Numbered from the stretch's first letter, positions 10,545-22,979 are shown. The stretch is 64,000 nt of DNA from Daphnia carinata (GCF_022539665.2 NC_081332.1:7344303-7408302); one strand, 5' to 3'. Program-made: numbers and translations. Notes: generated by a model not told the origin, from the sequence alone.

Positions 10545-11505
10545 ACTCGCACTATTTTTTTTTCTGTGCTACCTAACAAATCGACACCAATTTTGCTGTT
10601 ATCCTCGGTTCGCTAACAAGGCGCTGTTGTTCATTTGTCGGGATTGGTGGGGGGAAACGGACCGTGCTCGCACTTTAAAGCGTAAAGGTGAAAAGGGTGA
10701 AAAAGAAAAACATGATTATAACTCTTGGCGCTCGGCCATGAGTTTCTTTGCCGCCTCTTTTAAGCGGAATAGATTATACAGCAAGAGCACCAAGCAGCAC
10801 GTCATCACTTTTGGCCAAAATTCTTGGCCTGTTGATGCATTACTGTGTGCTAGCTTTGCAACTTCCTTTGACCAGCGCTTTTTTCCGCGACCGCAACCTT
10901 TTTTTATTTCCGCCCATCCCGTCTCCGCAAAAAGACAAGGTTTTCAAAAAAATTATTTTCTCAATTTTTAATTTTTTCTTTTACACAACAGCGAATTGTA
11001 TAGGTTTTACAAAGCATTTTGAGACCTTGCTTCCTTTCCTTCCGCACAGAGACAACCACACAATTATTGGTTTATTCGCCCAGATGCAGACAAATTTAGA
11101 GACAGTTAGGAGATGGGACGTTGAAAACCATGGGGTTTGAAATAACTGAAAAACTACTGTGTGGCTGGAAAACAAGTAAGTAGTTGTATTGAGGTTCCCT
11201 GATGCAATTGGAAAGAAAGCAGCAAAAAGAAAAAGCTTGCAAAAAAGAAAGAGGATGCTAGTTGCAATACTTTTTTGTGACATTGGAGGAACAGGTGATG
11301 TTGCCGACCACACATCAATTACCAGAGGAGCAAAAAGTGTTACTGAATGTGCAGAATATTCTTGTCTACCAAAATGGCAGGAAACAAACAAAAACAACAC
11401 CCAGAACCTATTGTTATGTCAACAAACGGAAGGGTTTTCACAGTAAACAAAAGGTAAGCATTTTATAATAAGAGATTTGATTGCTTAACTCTATTTTACA
11501 TTATA
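10545..11505. other. Spacer, no supported gene
   Basis: Short open frames occur, but none shows a domain. A stretch near 11262-11450 reads smoothly on the plus strand without a start, stop or splice sites that would support a gene. Confidence 0.5.
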
Positions 11506-12960
11506 TTATTTATTTACATTTTGATAAGTCAATCTTTTCTTGTTGTGTTTTCGGACCGGTTGGAAATTGATAGAGTCAGGTGAGAGCGCCCTATAGTTGA
11601 ACGGTCCAAAAAAAACTTGAAGACCTTGAATAAATCCTTCCAAACAAAGCAGGTCATATCTGTTGACAGGAATATCAATCTTGTAAATGATTGCTTCTGA
11701 AGCACCTATTGATCGTTCAGCTCCTTGTTCTTTCAACATTATCAGTTTGTCACTTGCCTAGAATTATCGAAGTACAAAATATTGGCATGACTTGATTTGT
11801 TCATCAATTTACCGTTTTAAGCCAAAGTGCAAGATGTTCGTAACCTACGTCGGCAGTTCTGTAAGTAGCATAGAAAGAACCAAGTCATGGCCCAAAAGGG
11901 CAACTAGAATAGGCCACACGTGAATGGACGTCATGATTGTTGGCCACTGAGTTTCTAAAAACTGAAATGTAATAGGATCAAAATTTTAATCAGACTCTTT
12001 CGAGTTCACGAAAAAGTTGCCGTCGTGTAAGTGATAAAGAGGGAAACATTTGCCAACCGCAATTGGATTCAAAACCACAATAGAAGCGAAGATCTAACGT
12101 TTCTCTTTTTCCGCAATTCTAGGATGCACTGACAGTCTTTCATACACAACCTAACAGAACTAAATAGAAACACCAGAAATTTACAGAATTTGTTCCCAGC
12201 TCTGCAAAGAAGGGATGAGTTTTCCACTATGATAGCGATGAAAAACTGATACTACACCGAGATATAAGTTTTTTACGCGTAGATCAGCCTTGAAGTTTGA
12301 CACCTATGAATGAAACCATTCAAATGCTTCACTTTTGTCATTGATACATGAACAACACTAGCTACTACTTTCTACTTCAGAAAACTGAATTTGCATCTCA
12401 GTCTCTATTTCTCTTATTTTTTCCACAATACTGTGAACTAGAGTTCTCTTTGGTGTTGGATTGGGATTTATCAACAATGCCAGGGCTTTTCATCCTCTTC
12501 ATCAACTTGCTATAGAACAGAAAATTAGTTACTAGATCAAATTAGAGCTTATCATTTAATTTACTATGTCTTCTCCAAACTGTGAATCATTTTCAAAGTC
12601 TGCATCCAATGATGTGCCTCGTACCTAACAACGTGGCTCGCAGAAAACTAAACAGAAAAACATCATCTACAATTTGATATATTAAATAGCCTACCTTGAA
12701 CGATCGTTCCAGGTTCTCCTGTTTCTTCTTCAAGCCCTTGCTGTTGTTTCTGAGCTTATTTTAAAATCCTTGCTAACAGTTTGTCATCAAGAAATTTATC
12801 GCCTGCATCGGTTCTATTTCTCGTCTATTAAGTAATATTAAAAAATTCAATACCTTTAGTCAACATGCACACAAGTTCTCTCATCCTGTTTCGTTTGAAA
12901 GTCAAAGCTTTCCGCGCTATCCCTACTGTTGCAGAAAAGGCAAAATACTTACCCTGCTTC
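11506..12960 (-). pseudogene. Exon-like remnants of a minus-strand spliced gene, unknown family
   Basis: On the minus strand several separate pieces read like protein and are flanked by splice-like sites. One ends at 12854 before GTATTG. One, near 12812-12698, ends in GEPGTIVQ before GTAGGC and has an internal TAA. An acidic one lies near 12620-12575 (SLDADFENDSQFGEDI). One is near 12500-12365 (LLINPNPTPKRTLVHSIVEKI), and a last one at 11739-11506 reads [19 protein letters not shown]. Order and strand are consistent, but frames across junctions do not all agree. It may be a decayed host gene or a transposon gene. Function not recognised. Confidence 0.35.
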
Positions 12961-13349
12961 TAATGCCTCTCCCGGACAAAGGAAAGAACTACATAAAAAG
13001 AACGAAAATTGAATGAGTTTCGCGGAGCTTTTGGTGGATGGTGAATACGAATACATATTAACATGAAGACCAGTCAAATATTATTACCGAAATAGAATAA
13101 AGAATGGGGGTCTGGATGCATTAGCTTGAGAAACGATTCTGGTCAATAAATGAATTTAAACAAAAATTATGTGTGTTCTAGTTATTCATTTAAATCAGGT
13201 GATGATACTTGTATCATCAAATCAAACCAAGTCTTAGATAGAAATAGGAGTTCCGTTCTGTTCTAATAAATCGATACATTGAAATCTGTCTTCAGAGATT
13301 GTTAAATGATAACTGAAGGAAACAGGAACACCAATTAGAACTTAAGGGC
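12961..13349. other. Spacer, nothing recognised
   Basis: AT-rich sequence between the minus-strand remnants and the BEL/Pao remnant. No frame or repeat was supported. Confidence 0.5.
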
Positions 13350-13446
13350 ACCAGTTTGAACCTCAGCCTTCCTTATGAAGTCTCTGATCCAAGTCATTTC
13401 GACGAATGAGAAACGGATTGGCTGGGAAGACTCGTTAACGTAAGAA

Positions 13447-13833
13447 TTGGGCCAATGTTTCTATAACTGGCATGATCACTTCGAAAATTTGGAAAAGTTG
13501 TCTGTGCCGAAATGTTTCCGATTCCAGTGTGGACGTTGGACACAACCGCACCTTAATGTCTTTACGGATGCAAATTCCAAAGGTTTCGGAGCTGTAGCTT
13601 ACATCCGTATCGTATTCGAGGACCAGTAGATAAACGTGTCTTTTGTTATGTCAAAAACACCCGTTACGCCAGTAATAGGTCTTACGATTCCAGGTATGGA
13701 GCTGGAAGCTGCGGCAGAGGGTCTCAATATCGCCCTCACGATTTGTCGTGAACTGAAAGTCGATATGCGTCAACTAACCTTCCATACGGACTCACAAACG
13801 GTGCTACGTTGGATCCATTCGAAGACCTGCTGA
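13447..13833 (+). pseudogene. pol: BEL/Pao RNase H fragment
   Basis: The segment LNVFTDANSKGFGAVAYIR matches the first RNase H strand with its catalytic Asp. Then comes the PGMELEAAAEG block, and FHTDSQTVLRWIHSKTC carries the second Asp region. Both blocks are BEL/Pao signatures. The two parts are separated by a TAG at 13627-13629, so this is a relic. Confidence 0.85.
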
Positions 13834-14217
13834 TTCGAAATTTTTCGCCAATAACTGCATTGGCAAAATACTCCGGAAGACATGTCATCGACAACGGCCT
13901 CATGTTGCTGGTGATTTAAGTCCCGCAGACCTTTGTAGCCGTGGCATCAATCCAGCGGACGTCAACGAGTTGGTCAAATTTCACAAAGGACCGCCGTTCC
14001 TCAGACTCGACCCATCGGAATGGTACATTTGAGAGGACACTACAGAGCCAGAAGAAAGGGATGTAAATGTGATTTTTTTTTTTGCCGTGAAAAATGAAGA
14101 TGAAAACCAAGCAATTGATAGATGTGTGACCCGTTTCTCTAGTCTGTTGAAATTCCAGCGAGTCCTGGCCTTGAGCCACAGATTCATCAAGATGGAAAAA
14201 TACGTTGCGATAGGTTA

Positions 14218-15547
14218 ATGGTCGGAGAGCTGACGACAGAAGAAATATTAAAATCGCAGGTAGTTTGTATAAAACACGCCCAAATATCTGCCTTTGCTGA
14301 GGAAATTTACGCCTTACAGAGGAATTTGAAATTGCCACTCAAATCCAAGTTTTGCATCTTCATACCCTTTTTGGACGAAGTTGGCCAGTTGCGAGTAGGT
14401 TGACGTATATTTCATCCGCCAAGAGACTATGCGACTAAACATCCCGTACTCTTGCCCGCGGATCAGCTTTTAACACGAAGGATAGTCTGGGATTACCACA
14501 CGAGACATCTCCACATAAAGACTGAGAGGTTGCATACTGATCTACGTTCGCGTTATTGGAAACTTTCTGGACGCAAAGTGGTGAAGTCCGTCATGCACAA
14601 CTGCTGGCCTTGCAAACGTACGTCGTCGAAGCCTAGCCTTCTTTTGATGGCGTCCCTACCAGTACACCGTTTGACTCATCTACCGGCATTCACGTACACG
14701 GGAATCGACTACTTCGGGCTCTTAACGGTACGAGTTAGTGGAAGAGGTACCTGACATGAAAAACATGACAACAAGAGCAGTCCACCTAAAGATAGCCAAT
14801 GGTCTCACCACCTGGTTATAGCATGGAAGAGTTTCTCCTCGCTTCTTTCGCTTTATCAGCTTCCATGTAAAGCCGAAGGTTGTCTACAGCGATAATATAA
14901 ACAATTTTATCGCCTTCGAGCAAGAGCTTTGACAGGCCCTAAAGAACTTGTCATTTGATATGAAGATATTCAGACTGTAACGGACTGTCGAGAAATCGAA
15001 TGGCAGTTTTCTCCACCTCACGGACCTCATTTTGGCGGTGTCTGGGAAAGAATCGTACAATCTTGTAAACAGGCCATGAAGATCAGCATCGACAATTGCC
15101 TCGTCACAGGCCGAGTATTAAGAACCGTCATCGTCGAAGTGGCAGCTCTTTTAAATGTCCGGCCATTGACACATCTCAGAATGGATCCAGAAGATCCGGA
15201 TCCTTTAACGCCCAATCACTTCTTGTACGGTGGAGCTCGGCCGTACCTGCCCCTTCAGCTGTCGGACGTGGAAAACGTGGGCGTTACCACAAAACAGTTT
15301 ACACAAAGTCCAACTCTTCTCAAACATTTCTGAAATAGATGACTACGTGAGTACGTTCCACACCGGCAGAAAAAAGAAAACGGCAAGAAAATGGACCAAA
15401 CGTAACCGTGGGAGATTTGGTACTTGTTACGAGCCAAATACTTTACGTGGCCAGTGGCCGCTAGGCAAGCTACTCGAGGTTGTTCTCAACCCTACTGACA
15501 ATGTTGTTCGCGTAGCGGAAGTAAGACTTAGTAACCAGCCGCGATGA
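14218..15547 (+). pseudogene. pol: BEL/Pao integrase fragment
   Basis: A linker with LTTEEILKSQ and an LDEVGQLRVG block precedes the zinc-finger region with YHTRHLHIKTERL and CWPCKR near 14605. The core shows YTGIDYFGLL (first Asp), then frame changes, then SPPHGPHFGGVWERIV near 15010-15055 (the block carrying the Glu in BEL elements) and DPEDPDPLTPNHFLYGGARP near 15190-15245. The C-terminal QWPLGKLLEV and VVRVAEVR blocks end near 15540. Stops and shifts make it non-functional as written. Confidence 0.88.
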
Positions 15548-15560
15548 TGTATTCGCCCGG

Positions 15561-16245
15561 GGACTAAACTATGTGTTCTGCCCACACGGCACATCCCCTT
15601 CCTGGGAACCTCCTAAAAGGCTCTTAGCCTCCCCAGCGCATCAAACATACCGTTGAGATGTACTGAGGAGGGCCACAAGACGCTGGTAAGTTGTGGAAAA
15701 ACATGCCAGTATTTTCAATTCAAGAAATTGTTGGTGACATGCTCAGGAGTGCTTTAGGAGGTCCCTCCATGAGAGTAAGACTCGTGAGTTTTAAAGTATC
15801 GCAAAAACATTTGGCTCAAGTAGAATTGTTAGATAATGTAAATTTTGGGATTTACCATTTGAAATTAGAATTAAAAATTAGAAATTTAGAATTACGTAAC
15901 GATAGTAGTATGAAATAGTAAAAAAATTATGAAATTTGAAAAGTTTGTTGTGACCACTATAAAGTGCAATATAAGTAATAAATATTTCTGATTTTGCTCT
16001 AATAGTATTTTGTTAAATGAATCTATTAAATACAATATAGTTCATGTTCTCCTGTAATTTTAATTAAAATAGCATAGGAAAAAAGGTTTTGTGAACCATT
16101 TAAGTAGTTAGTAAACACCATCGGTGTTTTAAAAAGGAAAATGCATATAAGCCGACGTTTTTTTTACGCAACATTCTGCCTACCGGATTGGAGGCTCATA
16201 GTTCCATTTGGAACAATTTTTGAAAAATACTCCTATCTCTAATTA
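15561..16245. other. Spacer, no gene
   Basis: AT-rich sequence follows the BEL/Pao fragment. A 75-codon frame at 15691-15918 shows no family features and is unlikely to be a gene. Confidence 0.5.
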
Positions 16246-16308
16246 GAAATAGGACTAATGCCTTGTTAAAATAGGGCTGACCTAAAATATTTTAAGTCAG
16301 TCCTATTT
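16246..16308. repeat. Palindromic AAATAGG repeat, MITE-like
   Basis: Bases 16269-16308 form a near-perfect palindrome with arms AAATAGGGCTGACCTAAAA and its near complement ending AGTCAGTCCTATTT. A further GAAATAGGACT unit lies just upstream. The same motif recurs at 22640-22790, so it is a small repeat family. Confidence 0.7.
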
Positions 16309-17020
16309 CATTGCCAATTTCAATGGAAGATCAAGCTTTTGAATTAGAATCAACTCTTTCAAATAATATACTGTCCTTTAACATTCATGTTTTATTTTAT
16401 TTACATTAAAATGCTTGGTTCTATAATTGGTTCTGTATTGGTTCTATTCTATATGCTAATACCTTGGGAGGTTATTGGTACTACCTGAGGATGATGCAAG
16501 AGGGACTGAGGAGCCTGTCAGGCAGCTACCAGGTAACCAAAAAGAAGCTTGTAAGAGGAATCGAGGACGGTTATGGGAAAGACTGGGGAGGATAGCAAGA
16601 TGCTCTGAGGAGGTACCTAGGAGCCAGTTGTGCTGTGTGGGTGGTTACGGCCAAAGATCAAGAAGTTTATGCAAACGCAGAGAAAACGGGATCTTCAATA
16701 GCCTAAACGTTTGGTATTGTAAAAATATATACATATACAGGTACATAAAAATGTTGTGTATATGTTACATTTGAGTTGCAATCAGAGGGCTCAAATCGTA
16801 AATTGAAAATTGTAAGAAGTGCAATTATGTAATGTCAAACCAAGTGTAAGCAACGTAGAGAGTTTTATTTGAGACCTAGCGGAGGTTTTACGAAGTTCAA
16901 CGCAACTTATATTCTAGTTCAAATATAGGTCGTAGGGCAAAGTTAGGTCGCCTCCTGTTTAGCACACGTAATACGGGAAACCGTTTAGCAGACGACATTC
17001 ATTTGACCTAACTTTGTATC
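16309..17020. other. Spacer, no gene
   Basis: Sequence between the palindromic repeat and the gag fragment. An open frame at 16475-16774 has low-complexity Arg/Glu content and no recognisable domain. Confidence 0.5.
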
Positions 17021-17746
17021 GTGAACACGTCTCCAGTGAACTCCTACGTCAACGTAAGTGAAATGGGCGCATCCGTAAAGGAAAAACTTAAAGTTAGCCG
17101 TGAAAGTGAAGAGGCGTGTGCCGATAACATCAACGACCCGGTCGTGAACATACTACGAGTGAAAAAGGAAGCCGTCGACAAAGTTTACGCGTATCAGAGG
17201 GCTATCATTCGTCTCGACGAAAAACTGGAGAAGATACCCTAAGATCTTGTGAACGTACACATTCACTTTAGAACCGAGCGTGACCCTAATAAGCTGGTCA
17301 TTGGGTCTCTCTTGCAAAAGCTCGGGAAACGGCGAGCGACACTCAAATGCCCACGGTCGCCACCCCAGATGGGCCTACGTACGTGGTTCCACCCTACACT
17401 CCAATCATCATGTGCTTCTTGAAAACACGCGTTAAGGGGACGGTTTTGTGTAATCGGAAGATAGCACACTGTGCAGAATTTATGCTGCTTACTAAACAGA
17501 ATCGGCTGGAACTTCTCTTCCAACAACGCTTTGGATGTTTCGTGCCGCTGGCTGTTGCAGGACACACTAAGCTCGCACTCGACTGTCCCCACCCTCGTCG
17601 TTGCGCGCTGTGTAACTCCCGGGACCACCACCAAATCCTCAGTGGAACCAAAAGAGCTTACAAAGATGTGCTCCCGAGCCATTGATCACGTTCCCTCACT
17701 TACGTTTTGCCCTGTTTTGCCTAGTCTTTGTCTAACCACAAGTTGA
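17021..17746 (+). pseudogene. gag: BEL/Pao gag fragment
   Basis: An N-terminal piece (17021-17242) with charged helices is followed, after frame changes, by 17470-17685. There LLTKQNRLELLFQQRF leads to a decayed zinc-knuckle region with DCPHPRRCALCNSRDHH. This is the usual BEL/Pao pattern, where Cys/His motifs sit in a hydrophobic, Arg-rich context. The first knuckle has lost Cys residues. It lies downstream of the pol fragment at 13350-15560, so it belongs to another copy. Confidence 0.65.
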
Positions 17747-18611
17747 AGTTTACCTTTTTTTGTTTGTTCTCTTGCTACTGAGTCCGGCTGTCATCAACGG
17801 TGCTGCTCTCGCGGGCAGGGCTGTAGGGGGCAAGGGCCTTCCTACTTTGATAAGAAATGTTTTTGTTTAACTTAACAAGTGGCCCAGGCCTTCATGTTAC
17901 AAAAGACAATTGTGTTTTCAGCTTCTGCTTTGATGTCAGTCGTTTTTGGTAGTATTGTCTTAAAAAGTAGTAAAAATTAGTAGCATCAGGAATTAAGTTC
18001 CCACTCTGTAATTGAGTTTCGATCCTCAAAATCCACTTGAGTTCTTTTGAAGTTCCCATCCACATTTCGATCAAGAAATAAAGTTTGTCGTCGTCTCATC
18101 TATATCATCTTTCATTCATTTTCGTTATGCTCCTCAATATTATCTCGTTGCTGTAGGCCTAACCCCAGTACGAGGAGTTTATAACAAACTAGCTCGTTGG
18201 TAAATTTCCGTACGGAAGGTATTAGGTACATTATTTCACCACCCCCTGTATATATCACTATCGACCCAGACGTTTCTTTACCATACCTAAGGGATTGGAG
18301 ACGTTTTATCACGAAACCAGTGAGGAATTTTGGAACTTCTAACCAAAGGAGGGTCTATTTTACAGGAGCCTGTAGCTTTTACGCAAAGAACTACCGAATC
18401 CGAATGTAAAGCACGACAAAACAAGCCAATTTCATCCAAGTTAAAACCATTGCATGCTCTATAGTAGACCAATTTTTCGCGAATCACCTACAGAAGTTGA
18501 CTAACTTAATTTAATATTTAAAAAATAAAAACTTAAATGGAATAAACCTTTGAGAAGTTCCAATTCTGTGGTAACATGTTAACATTTCCAGCCTCTCCAA
18601 AAAGACGAATA
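17747..18611. other. Spacer, no gene
   Basis: No domain, repeat or splice-supported frame recognised on either strand. Confidence 0.5.
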
Positions 18612-18938
18612 CTAGGTCCGCTCGAACAACGCTCCCTCAGTTGCAGAGCCACCCGTCAAATGCTTTATATCCAAAATTCGCTTAGCTTCGCGTGATGCCC
18701 TAGCTTGAATGTGAGCTCGTGAAAGGCAGAGGGGTTTACATCTGGAAGTAGGATTTTCCATTGGATTAAACCAATTCAAAAAAGCATCGTCCAATTCCAA
18801 ATATCGAGACTCATTTGCCATCGGTTGTTTTGACAACTTAAACACTTTATTCGCTGAAAAATTCTTTACATTTTCCTTGTTCAAGTTTATTCGACGAATT
18901 TGAGACTTGGAAACACCAAACAAAGAAGCAATATACAT
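18612..18938 (-). pseudogene. pogo/Tigger-like transposase N-terminal fragment
   Basis: The reading shows SLFGVSKSQIRRI, then a spacer, then LELDDAFLNWFNPMENPTSR and a LSRAHIQARASREAKRI block. The order resembles the CENP-B-type helix-turn-helix DNA-binding region of Tigger/pogo transposases, where an E-x-AL-x-x-WF segment precedes a P-[IV]-S block. The DDE catalytic part is missing. The call rests on pattern only. Confidence 0.5.
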
Positions 18939-19359
18939 TTCCGATTTTTCCCCTCAAGTTCTAATACTTTTGTTTTGTCACCCAAAGGTAGGCACTTTCT
19001 TTGCTTGTATTTTTTACTAAAACGAACATGTCCGTTTCAGGCTTACCCGTTTCATGAACAGACACAGAGAAAAGTGAAACAGTAACTAATTTGTTTCTAT
19101 TGTTTCTTTTCTGAATTACTTTAACGCCAATTATTTAATTTGTTTATTGAACCAATTTACACCTTTGCCTAAAATTACTAAAACCAATTGAGATATTATT
19201 TGTTTGCGTGATTTAAAGTGCCCCGTTGATTCTCGCCACAGCAACATGATTCTACTTCAAAACACGGCGAACGTGGGCATTGAAACACGGCAAGGAAAAA
19301 ATCGGTTCGATAACCAAGCCAGTTTATAGCTAGGCGGGTCTATGATTGGACCGGCACTG
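18612..19359 (-). mobile_element. Truncated pogo/Tigger DNA transposon
   Basis: The right end at 19359 reads, on the minus strand, CAGTGCCGGTCC, preceded by TA, the usual target of this superfamily. The inner part (19083-19330) is similar to the MITE at 27351-27830. A transposase N-terminus is encoded on the minus strand at 18938-18612. No left end was found, so the copy is truncated or interrupted. Confidence 0.6.
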
Positions 19360-19667
19360 TATTTGAAACGCGAAATGCTGCCTACTTGAGTAACAGTTCA
19401 ACAAGACTTATCCAGACAACAGGCCTTGTATTATACCAGGAAGAAAACCGTCCTCGCGAAAACATAAGGTGGATCCGGAAAAAGACAGCTTTTATAAGTG
19501 TCAGACTAGATCTTCTTCCCCAAAATACAGAGTCCGAGGCAATTGAAAAGAAACCGTTGTTATCGGGGCCAAACAAGGCATTCTTTACGACCTTAAGCGG
19601 TTCGAAATCCTGTGAAAAAGACGGCTTTAATTGGGCCAAAATTATAAATAATTTACTCCCGTTTTTT

Positions 19668-19953
19668 GGGGCCTCGAAGTTGATTACACTTTTTAAAATA
19701 GACTATACCATACCTATAGTCGAAACCGGTGAATGAAACGTTGGTAATTATATTCTGTCTGTTATTGCACCGCACTCGCCTCGTAAAAGCTGTTTATTGG
19801 TGTTAGCGTTTGAAAAACATTTTGTTTTTAGTGCTCGCAAGTGAATTGAAGTGGCCTCTAATAGCGCAAGGGTCGCCAGCTCGCTGGGTTTCATAACATA
19901 GTGTTAGCTATTTCATCGAATTCTGCAACGTGTCAACTTGCGACATCCGAAAA
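19668..19953 (+). repeat. Diverged direct repeat, copy A
   Basis: The stretch around TATAGTCGAAACCGG (from 19715) to CAACTTGCGACATCC (about 19950) is repeated at 20208-20514 in the same orientation with substitutions and small indels. No coding capacity was seen. Confidence 0.8.
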
Positions 19954-20207
19954 AGAAAAGCACGTCCGTTTTAGTTCCCTCTACCTTCGTAATTCTGTTC
20001 CGCAAAGAAATAATGCGGTAAATTGCAGCCAAAAATAAACGACGTTTTAAATTTTGATTGTATTTCATTTATTTTGACGAAATTCTTCACTACTTTACAC
20101 GGTTTCATAAGATATGATAAAGATTGCTTTTATTAGGTCAAAATTTTACTTTTTCGCCGAGATACACATGGTTTGAAACTCATCTTTAAATGGGGTTTTC
20201 CTCGATT

Positions 20208-20514
20208 TTGCGAGCTCGAACTCGACTCCACTTTAAATAAAAATATAGTCGACTATAGTCGAAACCGGCGAATGAAGCGGTGGTACTTATATTCTGTCAC
20301 TCATTGCATCGCACTCGCCTCATAAAGGATGTTAATTTATGTTAGTGTTTGAAAAAAACATTTTACTTAGTGTCCGCAAGTGAACTGAAATGGCCTCTAA
20401 TAGTGTAACTGTCGTCGGCCCTGGCAAAAAAGAAGAAGAATGCAAGCTGCACTTCATAATGTGGCGTTAGCTGTTTCACCAAGTCTGCAACGAGTCAACT
20501 TGCGACACCCAAAA
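20208..20514 (+). repeat. Diverged direct repeat, copy B
   Basis: Second copy of the unit at 19668-19953. Shared blocks include TATAGTCGAAACCGG, GCACTCGCCTC, GTGGCCTCTAATAG-like and CAACTTGCGACA. The start-to-start distance is about 540 bases. Confidence 0.8.
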
Positions 20515-21307
20515 CTAATTATCATTTGAAGCGACATTGGTGGTAATAAAACAAGTTAAAAATATTTGTTTAAACAGAAAGTTGCGACTTAATTCCATCC
20601 GGTTTTTGGAAACTTTTCCTTGGATAAGAAATTTAATTAAAAGATTTCCTCTCGTACTTTTCCTTTTTTCATGTACCCATAGATTTATCGAAAACTCTAG
20701 AGAATCTGGTTAATACACAGTAAATTGTATTTTCTCTTATGATTTTTTTCGTCTTAAGCACTGGCTTAACAATATCAAAAATTATTCGTATTCTAGTTTT
20801 TAGCACTTTTTCCACTTTTAGTCGGGTTTTGCTTCATGGAACATAATTGACATGAATGTGTTCACAGAAAAATTTAGGGCTTCAAGGATAACATTGCGTA
20901 TGAAACAAACACTCTTGGAGTCGTCCATTTTTGCCGCTTGTCGAAGTTGCCAGCGACTACTCGACGACATTGCAACCGATAGGGAAAGGCAATAGCATGT
21001 GATTTGTTATTATGCGTCATTATGTGAGTGTGTGTGTGTGTATGGACTGACTTTCATAATAACGATGATCATGCAGAATGATAGCAGCAGAACAAATGAT
21101 ACGACAAAAATATATCTGATTTATCAGGCTATTGAAGAAATAACTCATCGCAATCCACAAGAAGAAATGCATGAAAGAAACGAGAAGTTGGATCAAGCTC
21201 TGAAGTGTTAATGTGTCTTTGGTGAATTACCGGGCTAGCAAATGTGCACTTTATAGCAAGACGCTTAGCGGAATGACACATACCAAGGAGAACAGAAGGG
21301 AACTAGT
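20515..21307. other. Spacer, no gene
   Basis: AT-rich, with a short TG run near 21025-21043. No gene supported. Confidence 0.5.
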
Positions 21308-21360
21308 TGTTGCGAATATAACGCATTCCCAACAGCAGACGACTGCGGAATTAACGTCCC
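21308..21360 (+). repeat. 5' LTR start of the second BEL/Pao element
   Basis: The first 45 or so bases align with those at 25984. Further on the two diverge, with only scattered matches (ACGTC, GCTG), so the full LTR length is uncertain. Confidence 0.6.
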
Positions 21361-21989
21361 ACTAGGCTGGTCATCCGTTTTTTGTGTTTGGTACATTCAG
21401 CGCCTCAGGTAGGAATAAGACAAACTATTTTTGACTGGAAAAACTTAGTACCGTCTTCGCTTAAAAAAATTCCCTTTCCTAAAATAATTAATACTAAGTG
21501 ATATTACTAAATGTGGATATAGCTTAATGAATATCCTATTGATTGATGTAATTACGAGGTGTAGGAAACATTTCTTTGGGTGAAAAAGAAATTTCTAAAA
21601 ACTGGGGTAGTGTCATTAGGTATCCCGTACGCTAAAAGCGGTGTTCGGTTAATACAGGACTAGCATGCTAGTCAATAAATCTTATAGATAAAAAATTTTA
21701 AAAAATTGTGCTAGATTTCGAATTATTTAGTTAATACCAGGACAAATTTTTATTTCTTTGGCTTCATTTTTACTACCCTTTTTTGCATTTGCGCTAGGCG
21801 CCTTCCGCCATAAGACGCCATGTTAAATAGCCCCCAAAACCTTTAGTCTTCGGACACTTTTGGAGGGTACTGCATGTTGCGACTACCTTGGTGGCGCCCA
21901 CAACATCTCCGCTGCAAAAACCACGAATCAGGAAAACAAATTCATCTTCCAAGAAGGGAAACTCAACATTGAAGTTTGATGACTAATGA

Positions 21990-22620
21990 TCATACAGTTC
22001 GCAAATTTCTCAGTGAAAAGGGGCTTATCAACCCCATCGTAAAAATTTTCAATCATAAACTGGATCAACCAAAGGTCCTAGGTATTCGATGGGATACCGA
22101 ATGAGACACCTTCCAATGGAATCCCGCGCCTATCGTTGTAGCCGCAACGGAATTGGTGGACCTAGTGACAAAAAGAAACATCCAAAGAATATCAGAGTGT
22201 TTGATCCCATTGGGTTCTCAGCACCCACTACTGCTTCTGCTAGGATTAATCTAATAAACTTTGGGAAGCAAAGATCAACTGCGATATCGAAGAGCCACCT
22301 GGAATACCAAAAACATGGATATGCCTGGGTTAAACCCGTTTGCCAAATAAAAGTTCCCTCGTTGGATAGGGCACTCGAAAGGAGTCATACAATCGGTGGA
22401 AATTCATGTCTTCGATGCTGCGTCTGAGGTAGCTTAGGAACCGTTGTTTATGCAAGGCTCCAAACCAAAGACAACAGAACCAGTATCAACTCTCTCGCTA
22501 GCAAAAGAAGAATGTCACCTCTCCCAAAGAAGAACAGTCACCTTACCAAAATTGGAATTATTTAGCTCGCTACAGCCGCACGGCTAGAAGGAAAACTAAA
22601 AAAATTTCTCCACTTAGGGT
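21990..22620 (+). pseudogene. pol: BEL/Pao RT C-terminus and RNase H start
   Basis: The blocks KVLGIRWDTE and DTFQWNP mark the end of the BEL RT palm. They are followed by TKRNIQRIS and FDPIGFSAP in shifted frames and by an RNase H start resembling HVFDAASEVA near 22405. Several stops and shifts are present. Confidence 0.8.
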
Positions 22621-22639
22621 ATCCGGTGAAATAGCACTG

Positions 22640-22790
22640 AAACGAAATAGGTCTGGAGAAATAGGACTGAAAATTTCCAGTTCTATTTCTACTGGAGGAA
22701 TAGGTCTGGGAGAAATAGGACTGGCTTTTTTTTAATATTTCAGGGCAGTCCTATTTCTCCATGACATCAGTCCTATTTCTCCACGGCAAT
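22640..22790. repeat. AAATAGGACTG palindromic repeat (MITE-like), second copy
   Basis: GAAATAGGACTG at 22712-22723 faces its complement CAGTCCTATTTC at 22746-22757. More GAAATAGG(A/T)CTG units flank it on both sides. It is the same family as 16246-16308 and is inserted in the decayed BEL element. Confidence 0.7.
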
Positions 22791-22979
22791 CCCACTTAGT
22801 CATGGCGAACGAAATTTTAGGCAGACTCACTAGTCGCGCTTGAGGGGATACAAGGGGACCCTAGCAGATGGAAACCATGTGTTAGAAGCCAAGTGGTAGC
22901 GATTAGAAAGCTGTCAGGAATAAGCTGGTAGCGGCACTGCCCCGGTCTACCAAATCCTACGGATTTCGCCTCGTGGCAG

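Larger units (their letters stand above)
13350..15560 (+). mobile_element. Decayed BEL/Pao retrotransposon fragment (first)
   Basis: The RT C-terminus, RNase H, a linker and integrase of BEL/Pao type follow in order on the plus strand, with many stops and frame changes. No LTRs were found at either side, and gag, protease and most of RT are missing. Confidence 0.85.

Noticed and set aside
10528-11140. Two overlapping frames after the first element's LTR
   Set aside because: They are Phe-rich from T runs and have no recognisable domain.
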